Shown: positions 7,208 to 9,077 of the stretch, in pieces
How the letters are laid out: every line of letters begins with the position of its first letter
Numbering within the stretch: the first letter of the stretch is position 1
Assembly: GCA_934747325.1 (NCBI GenBank)
Contig: CAKVGW010000064.1
Location: forward strand, 1-9,077
DNA: 9,077 nucleotides
From: an uncultured Candidatus Melainabacteria bacterium
GTDB taxonomy: Bacteria; Cyanobacteriota; Vampirovibrionia; Gastranaerophilales; Gastranaerophilaceae
Direction: 5' to 3'
Notes under the pieces: generated by a model
Told to the model about the DNA's origin: nothing
The model's database searches: none
The model's input: the letters and a program-made list of their open reading frames with translations, nothing else
Program-made: the position numbers and the translations under genes

Positions 7208-7213
7208 TATAAT
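7208..7213 (+). promoter_or_regulatory. Candidate -10 box for the small hydrophobic peptide RNA
   Basis: A perfect TATAAT lies about 175 nt before the 26-codon ORF. TGACA (7181-7185) upstream is too far away (22 bp) for a normal -35. Transcription would start near 7220 and give a leader of about 165 nt. A TGTTATAT motif at 7258-7265 is an alternative extended -10. Confidence 0.35.
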
Positions 7214-7348
7214 GAAAGACAAGATATTTAGTTTTCTAAAAATAATATTTAATTCAGTGTTATATCGCGAATATTAATGATTAAGCAATGGAATAGTGCT
7301 ACAAGCGGACAAACCGTGAATTTGCTACCGTACAAAGATATTAATTAT

Positions 7349-7382
7349 GCCCTCGGGTTGGTTTCCCGACTAGAAAGGGGGC
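7349..7382 (+). promoter_or_regulatory. Leader structure able to hide the SD of the small ORF
   Basis: GCCCTC (7349-7354) can pair in full, with one G-U pair, with GGGGGC (7377-7382), which is the core of the SD. Between them TCGGG (7353-7357) and CCCGA (7365-7369) form an inner stem with a 7-nt loop; the two stems compete for only two bases. This is the most G+C-rich patch of the right-hand region. SD masking in a long leader is common in type I toxin mRNAs. Confidence 0.45.
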
Positions 7383-7386
7383 TGAT

Positions 7387-7467
7387 ATGGATAAATTCAA
7401 TATTAGTTTATTGCTAATCTTTATGATTTTGAACATATTAAAAAGTGGCACCTACCTAAAAAGGTAA
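7387..7467 (+). CDS. 26-aa hydrophobic peptide, candidate type I toxin
   Basis: ATG follows the very strong SD AAAGGGGG (7374-7381) by 5 nt. The peptide starts MDKFNISLLLIFMILNIL and ends with the basic tail KSGTYLKR: one hydrophobic helix with a short charged N-terminus and positive C-terminus. This is the usual plan of membrane-acting type I toxins (TxpA/Fst/Hol-Tox-like groups). I do not recognise the exact family. A plus-strand terminator lies 18 bp after the stop, and a minus-strand terminator overlaps the last codons, so an antisense RNA would overlap the 3' half of this mRNA. A 46-codon ORF in another frame (7277-7417) overlaps it but lacks an SD. Confidence 0.45.
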   Translation: MDKFNISLLLIFMILNILKSGTYLKR

Positions 7468-7476
7468 GCACCACTT
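7440..7476 (-). terminator. Rho-independent terminator facing minus, inside the small ORF's 3' end
   Basis: On the minus strand AAGTGG (7476-7471) pairs with CCACTT (7448-7443), and a second helix (AGGT/ACCT region, 7468-7462 with 7451-7457) closes an AAAA/TTTT loop. A run of five T follows on the minus strand. On the plus strand no T-tract follows, so the hairpin is directional. It implies a minus-strand transcript coming from the right, with no protein gene to explain it. Confidence 0.6.
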
Positions 7477-7484
7477 AGAACTCT

Positions 7485-7527
7485 ACAAGGTATCTGATAG
7501 CTTGGTAAACTATCACCCTGTGTTTTT
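7485..7527 (+). terminator. Plus-strand terminator of the small-peptide mRNA
   Basis: Outer arms ACAAGG (7485-7490) and CCCTGT (7516-7521) pair with one mismatch. Inner arms TGATAG (7495-7500) and CTATCA (7510-7515) pair perfectly around a 9-nt loop. A T-rich tract (TTTTTATT) follows from 7523. It lies 18 bp after the stop of the 26-codon ORF. Confidence 0.5.
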
Positions 7528-7588
7528 ATTATTTACTATTTTCTCCTATTTGTTAATATGAGTCAGACAAATTGTAAAGGAGTATAGA

Positions 7589-7675
7589 ATGGAAAAATTA
7601 TATACAAAACAAGATTACATCAATGCTTGTAAGTAAGCTAACGCAGAAGGGAAAAATAGATTATTAAATATATAA
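7589..7675 (+). pseudogene. Short ORF interrupted by in-frame TAA
   Basis: A strong SD, AAAGGAG (7576-7582), sits 6 nt before ATG 7589. The frame reads MEKLYTKQDYINACK, then TAA (7634-7636). The same frame continues in natural-looking codons, ANAEGKNRLLNI, to a second TAA at 7673-7675. A single C-to-T change in a CAA codon would explain the first stop. A terminator starts 12 bp later, so at most 28 residues were ever encoded here unless the rest was deleted. It may be the 5' remnant of a larger gene, or a genuine 15-codon peptide. I do not recognise the family. Confidence 0.4.
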
Positions 7676-7683
7676 AAAAGCAT

Positions 7684-7730
7684 AAAAACACTTGAGAACT
7701 TTTAAAAGGTTTACAAGTGTTTTTTATTTT
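7684..7730 (+). terminator. Strong, possibly bidirectional terminator
   Basis: ACACTTG (7688-7694) pairs with CAAGTGT (7714-7720). The interior (GAACTTTT/AAAAGGTTT) extends the stem, and flanking A5 and T5 runs lengthen it. TTTTTTATTTTT follows on plus; on minus the mirror has five T. It closes the transcript carrying the interrupted short ORF. Confidence 0.7.
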
Positions 7731-7731
7731 T

Positions 7732-7751
7732 AGTGTGTCGTGAGTGTGTCG
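7732..7751. repeat. Two direct copies of AGTGTGTCG
   Basis: AGTGTGTCG occurs at 7732-7740 and 7743-7751, an 11-bp period (one helical turn), directly after the terminator. Such spacing fits a pair of protein-binding sites on one face of DNA. Arm-type recombinase sites or an operator are possible, but no integrase or regulator gene is adjacent. Confidence 0.4.
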
Positions 7752-7775
7752 CAGAGAAAATAAAAAGTTTTCTGC
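7751..7775. other. Hairpin GCAGAGAA/TTTTCTGC
   Basis: Arms 7751-7758 and 7768-7775 form an 8-bp stem with one G-U pair and a 9-nt A-rich loop. No T-run follows on plus. It lies in the gene-free stretch 7676-8136 and its role is unknown. Confidence 0.3.
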
Positions 7776-7810
7776 ATCATTCTATAAATAATTTAAAACT
7801 CTCTATAAAA

Positions 7811-7840
7811 GAAAAGTTTGCCGTTTTGAAAATGGCAAAC
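7811..7840 (-). terminator. Minus-facing terminator-like hairpin without an upstream gene
   Basis: GTTTGCCGTTT (7816-7826) pairs with AAATGGCAAAC (7830-7840): 11 bp including one G-T pair, loop TGA. On the minus strand TTTT-C-TTTT follows immediately (7815-7807). On plus the sequence after it is ATTAAATAAAC, with no T-run. No minus-strand ORF with an SD precedes it up to 8196, so it may end a non-coding RNA. Confidence 0.5.
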
Positions 7841-7892
7841 ATTAAATAAACACGAGGATATTAAGAGAGAGTATAAAAAGAAAATTTGTTTT

Positions 7893-7932
7893 AGGTTAAT
7901 TAACTTAACGTTTCAGTCGCTTAACCTTTTTT
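7893..7932 (+). terminator. Weak plus-strand terminator candidate
   Basis: AGGTTAA (7893-7899) and TTAACCT (7921-7927) form a 7-bp stem around a 21-nt loop, with TTTTTT running on from 7927. The loop is long and the stem A+T-rich, so strength is doubtful. The flanking stretch 7841-8130 holds no convincing ORF on either strand. Confidence 0.35.
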
Positions 7933-8015
7933 ATTTCGTTTCCTTTGTTTTAATCGTTACTTACATTTATATAAAGTATTTTAATTTTCAAAAATTGCTT
8001 AATTAAAATGAACTT

Positions 8016-8116
8016 GTTACAAACCTTAAAACACTATATCTGGATGTATTAAGGTATATATATAAAGTAAATATTGATTAAATAAAAATTTAAAAATAAA
8101 TATTAAGTTTTGTAAC
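8016..8116. repeat. Competing inverted repeats upstream of the 98-aa gene
   Basis: GTTACAAACCTTAA (8016-8029) matches TTAAGTTTTGTAAC (8103-8116) in inverted orientation at 13 of 14 positions. Part of the left arm, ACCTTAA (8023-8029), can instead pair perfectly with TTAAGGT (8049-8055). The two pairings exclude each other. All lie upstream of the promoter at 8137-8165, so they act as DNA sites or belong to another RNA. Confidence 0.45.
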
Positions 8117-8136
8117 GAAATATTCTTTTGCTGAAA

Positions 8137-8165
8137 TTGAAATATTTTTTTTTACTTTATATAAG
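8137..8165 (+). promoter_or_regulatory. Sigma-70-type promoter of the 98-aa gene
   Basis: TTGAAA (8137-8142), a 17-bp spacer with a T-rich tract, and TATAAG (8160-8165); each hexamer matches consensus at 5 of 6 positions. Predicted transcription starts near 8172, giving a leader of about 25 nt that contains the SD AAGGAG. The AT-rich DNA upstream could act as an UP element. Confidence 0.7.
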
Positions 8166-8196
8166 TGTAAGATGAATAAAATAAGGAGACTAAATT

Positions 8197-8493
8197 ATGT
8201 CAACTAATATTAATGCAAATGTTTTAAAGAATTTTATAGTAAAAACAATCGGTGCTGAAAAATTAACTCAATCACAAGCACAAAAATATGATATTAATGC
8301 AGATAAATACACAGAAGCTAATACTGATGAAAATGCTTATTTGGACTTAGATGAAATTCTAGACGATAAGGATTTGTACGAACAGTTTGCAACAATGTAT
8401 GTTGAAGAAAAAGATAAAGAAGCTGAAGTTGATTCAGAAAAAGAAAAAGAAGAGGCAGCTAAGGTACAAGATAAAGGTGAAAGTAAAGCTTAG
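8197..8493 (+). CDS. Small acidic protein with an EF-hand-like loop (98 aa)
   Basis: The start is clear: SD AAGGAG stands 8 nt before the ATG, with its own promoter and a strong terminator after it, so it is a monocistronic, probably well-expressed gene. Residues 1-30 are a mild amphipathic helix (NVLKNFIVKTIGAEKLTQSQ). Residues 42-53, NTDENAYLDLDE, fit the 12-residue EF-hand calcium loop (N/D at 1, 3, 5; aromatic at 7; D at 9; E at 12), followed by the helix EILDDKDLYEQFATMYVEEK. Residues about 68-98 are a Lys/Glu-rich charged tail. There is no signal peptide and no Cys. I recall similar uncharacterised short proteins in Gastranaerophilales genomes, unverified. Function is unknown; calcium binding is inference from one loop. 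Confidence 0.8.
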   Translation: MSTNINANVLKNFIVKTIGAEKLTQSQAQKYDINADKYTEANTDENAYLDLDEILDDKDLYEQFATMYVEEKDKEAEVDSEKEKEEAAKVQDKGESKA

Positions 8494-8525
8494 AAGAGAT
8501 AATATTCGAGAAAATAGAGAAATAC

Positions 8526-8555
8526 AAAAACGGAGTCGAAACTCCGTTTTTTTTT
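8526..8555 (+). terminator. Strong Rho-independent terminator of the 98-aa gene
   Basis: CGGAGT (8531-8536), loop CGAA, ACTCCG (8541-8546), extended by A5 on the left with T on the right and ending in nine T (8547-8555). It lies 33 bp after the stop codon. Confidence 0.9.
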
Positions 8556-8609
8556 GTATATAAATAATAAAAAACTCCACCCACTAGAAGACGCTGGAAA
8601 TTTTTGTAA

Positions 8610-8834
8610 GAAAATTCTATAAAGAAATTTATAGAAACTGAAGATGAGATTTTCGGAATAGAAGTTAAATCAGGAACCGAAATAAAATTAGATGCTTTCA
8701 AACATCTTGAATGGTTTAGAGATAATTTGGCAAAAGAGAAATCATTTACCGGACTTATTCTATATACCGGGGAACGAACAATGACTTGGTCAAATGGAAT
8801 GTTTACAGTTCCGATTAATAATTTGTGGGAGTAA
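8610..8834 (+). pseudogene. C-terminal remnant of a DUF4143-type ATPase (COG1373)
   Basis: An open frame of 74 codons without a start codon or SD follows a TAA at 8607-8609. It reads IFGIEVKSGTEIK, then an amphipathic helix (FKHLEWFRDNL), GLILYTGER, and the closing VPINNLWE before TAA 8832-8834. This is the usual C-terminus of AAA-type ATPases with a DUF4143 domain: the PD-(D/E)xK-like EVK strand, the GxxLYTGE strand and the final P(I)xxLW. Full proteins are about 380-450 aa, so the ATPase part and most of DUF4143 are missing. Codons just upstream in another frame (8581-8609) may be frameshifted debris. It lies directly after the terminator of the 98-aa gene and has no promoter of its own. 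Confidence 0.7.
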
Positions 8835-8990
8835 TGATAAATCTTTTGTGTCACTATTCACGCGAATTTTAAGAAGACTGACGTTCTAATTATAGAAACT
8901 ATTCAAATACACTGAAGCACACCTGCAAATTCGTGTCAGTGGCTTCCTGTTAATATTTTGCTATATCAACAAAATAAAAATTTATACAAT
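8835..8990. other. Non-coding stretch after the ATPase remnant
   Basis: No ORF with an SD is seen on either strand. A loose inverted relation exists between CACGCGAATTT (8859-8869 region) and AAATTCGTG (about 8927-8935). It is too imperfect to call an element end. It may be decayed sequence belonging to the same degraded locus. Confidence 0.3.
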
Positions 8991-9021
8991 AAAAACAGCA
9001 TACTTTAAGTATGCTGTTTTT
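8991..9021 (-). terminator. Bidirectional terminator after the right-edge gene
   Basis: ACAGCATACT (8995-9004), loop TTA, AGTATGCTGT (9008-9017): a perfect 10-bp stem, with A4 on the left and T4 on the right extending it. It starts 3 nt past the stop of the minus-strand gene at the right edge. It can also stop plus-strand transcripts leaving the ATPase remnant. Confidence 0.85.
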
Positions 9022-9023
9022 TG

Positions 9024-9077
9024 TTAATCAATTTCCACTTCTTCGTTTATTTCTATCGGAAGTTCGGCAGTTTTGGG
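9024..9077 (-). CDS. C-terminal end of an unidentified minus-strand gene (partial)
   Basis: Seventeen codons and a TAA (9026-9024) are visible, reading PKTAELPIEINEEVEID. The frame is open to the window edge and is followed at once by a good terminator on the same strand, which supports a real gene end. The acidic tail is not diagnostic of any family. Confidence 0.6.
   Translation of the reverse strand, partial: PKTAELPIEINEEVEID

Larger units (their letters stand above)
7440..7590 (-). ncRNA. Putative antisense (antitoxin-like) RNA
   Basis: This is inferred from two signals. The first is a TATAAT on the minus strand at 7602-7597, with TTGATG 15 bp upstream (a short spacer). The second is the minus-facing terminator at 7476-7440. 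The predicted RNA is about 150 nt and would be complementary to roughly 85 nt at the 3' end of the small-peptide mRNA. No ORF with an SD is seen on this strand. Ends are approximate and the RNA is unproven. Confidence 0.35.

Noticed and set aside
7261..7400. Possible tRNA or tmRNA fragment because of G+C-rich stems
   Set aside because: No cloverleaf, T-loop or 3' CCA arrangement could be found on either strand; the stems fit SD masking better.
7277..7417. 46-codon ORF overlapping the candidate toxin frame
   Set aside because: It has no SD, and its stop lies inside the 26-codon ORF that does have a strong SD. Kept only as an alternative reading.
7732..8120. CRISPR-like or iterated array
   Set aside because: Repeats occur only twice and are short, with no regular spacers and no cas genes.
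8459..8854. Minus-strand ORF of 131 codons
   Set aside because: It crosses the strong terminator of the 98-aa gene and is antisense to the DUF4143-type ATPase remnant, whose plus-strand translation has recognisable motifs; no SD at its start.

Overview
The window is AT-rich (roughly one third G+C by eye), uses the standard code and has good Shine-Dalgarno (SD) sites in front of most genes. The 587-residue protein starts with MGMAASQARYLAL and ends in a coiled coil closing with KSFKTFGG. From memory, this protein type and the small acidic EF-hand-like protein at 8197-8493 occur in gut Gastranaerophilales (Melainabacteria/Vampirovibrionia). That assignment is recollection, not a search result.

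Left part (1-3481, all minus strand): a co-directional cluster of five genes, read from right to left. It holds a 587-aa coiled-coil protein, a 285-aa glycine-rich protein with a helical tail, two small unknown proteins (76 and 90 aa), and the first 16 codons of another protein that shares the MGxxASxxR N-terminal motif with the 587-aa protein. None has an obvious signal peptide. The 587-aa mRNA leader carries two tandem hairpins. The gap after it carries a compact hairpin and a long inverted repeat. The last two genes have their own -10 box inside a 20-bp near-palindrome.

Middle part (3763-7153, plus strand): a compact run of MATE transporter, RsmE (16S rRNA m3U1498 methyltransferase) and a CCA-adding-enzyme family nucleotidyltransferase with an HD domain. 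rsmE follows the transporter by 12 bp, and cca overlaps rsmE by 17 bp. The transporter lacks an SD and may be translated from a leaderless mRNA.

Right part (7154-9077): gene-poor, with many hairpins and broken genes. The main feature is a candidate type I toxin-antitoxin-like locus (about 7208-7602): a 26-codon hydrophobic peptide with a strong SD that can be sequestered, its own terminator, and an opposing terminator for a convergent antisense RNA. Next come a short ORF interrupted by TAA, several terminator-like hairpins around no gene, the 98-aa acidic protein with a clear promoter and terminator, the C-terminal remnant of a DUF4143-type ATPase, and the last 17 codons of a minus-strand gene entering from the right.

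The middle genes are housekeeping (rRNA and tRNA maturation). The flanks look accessory. The left cluster may encode surface or exported structural proteins (inference). The right flank looks like a landing zone for gene decay and small RNA elements.
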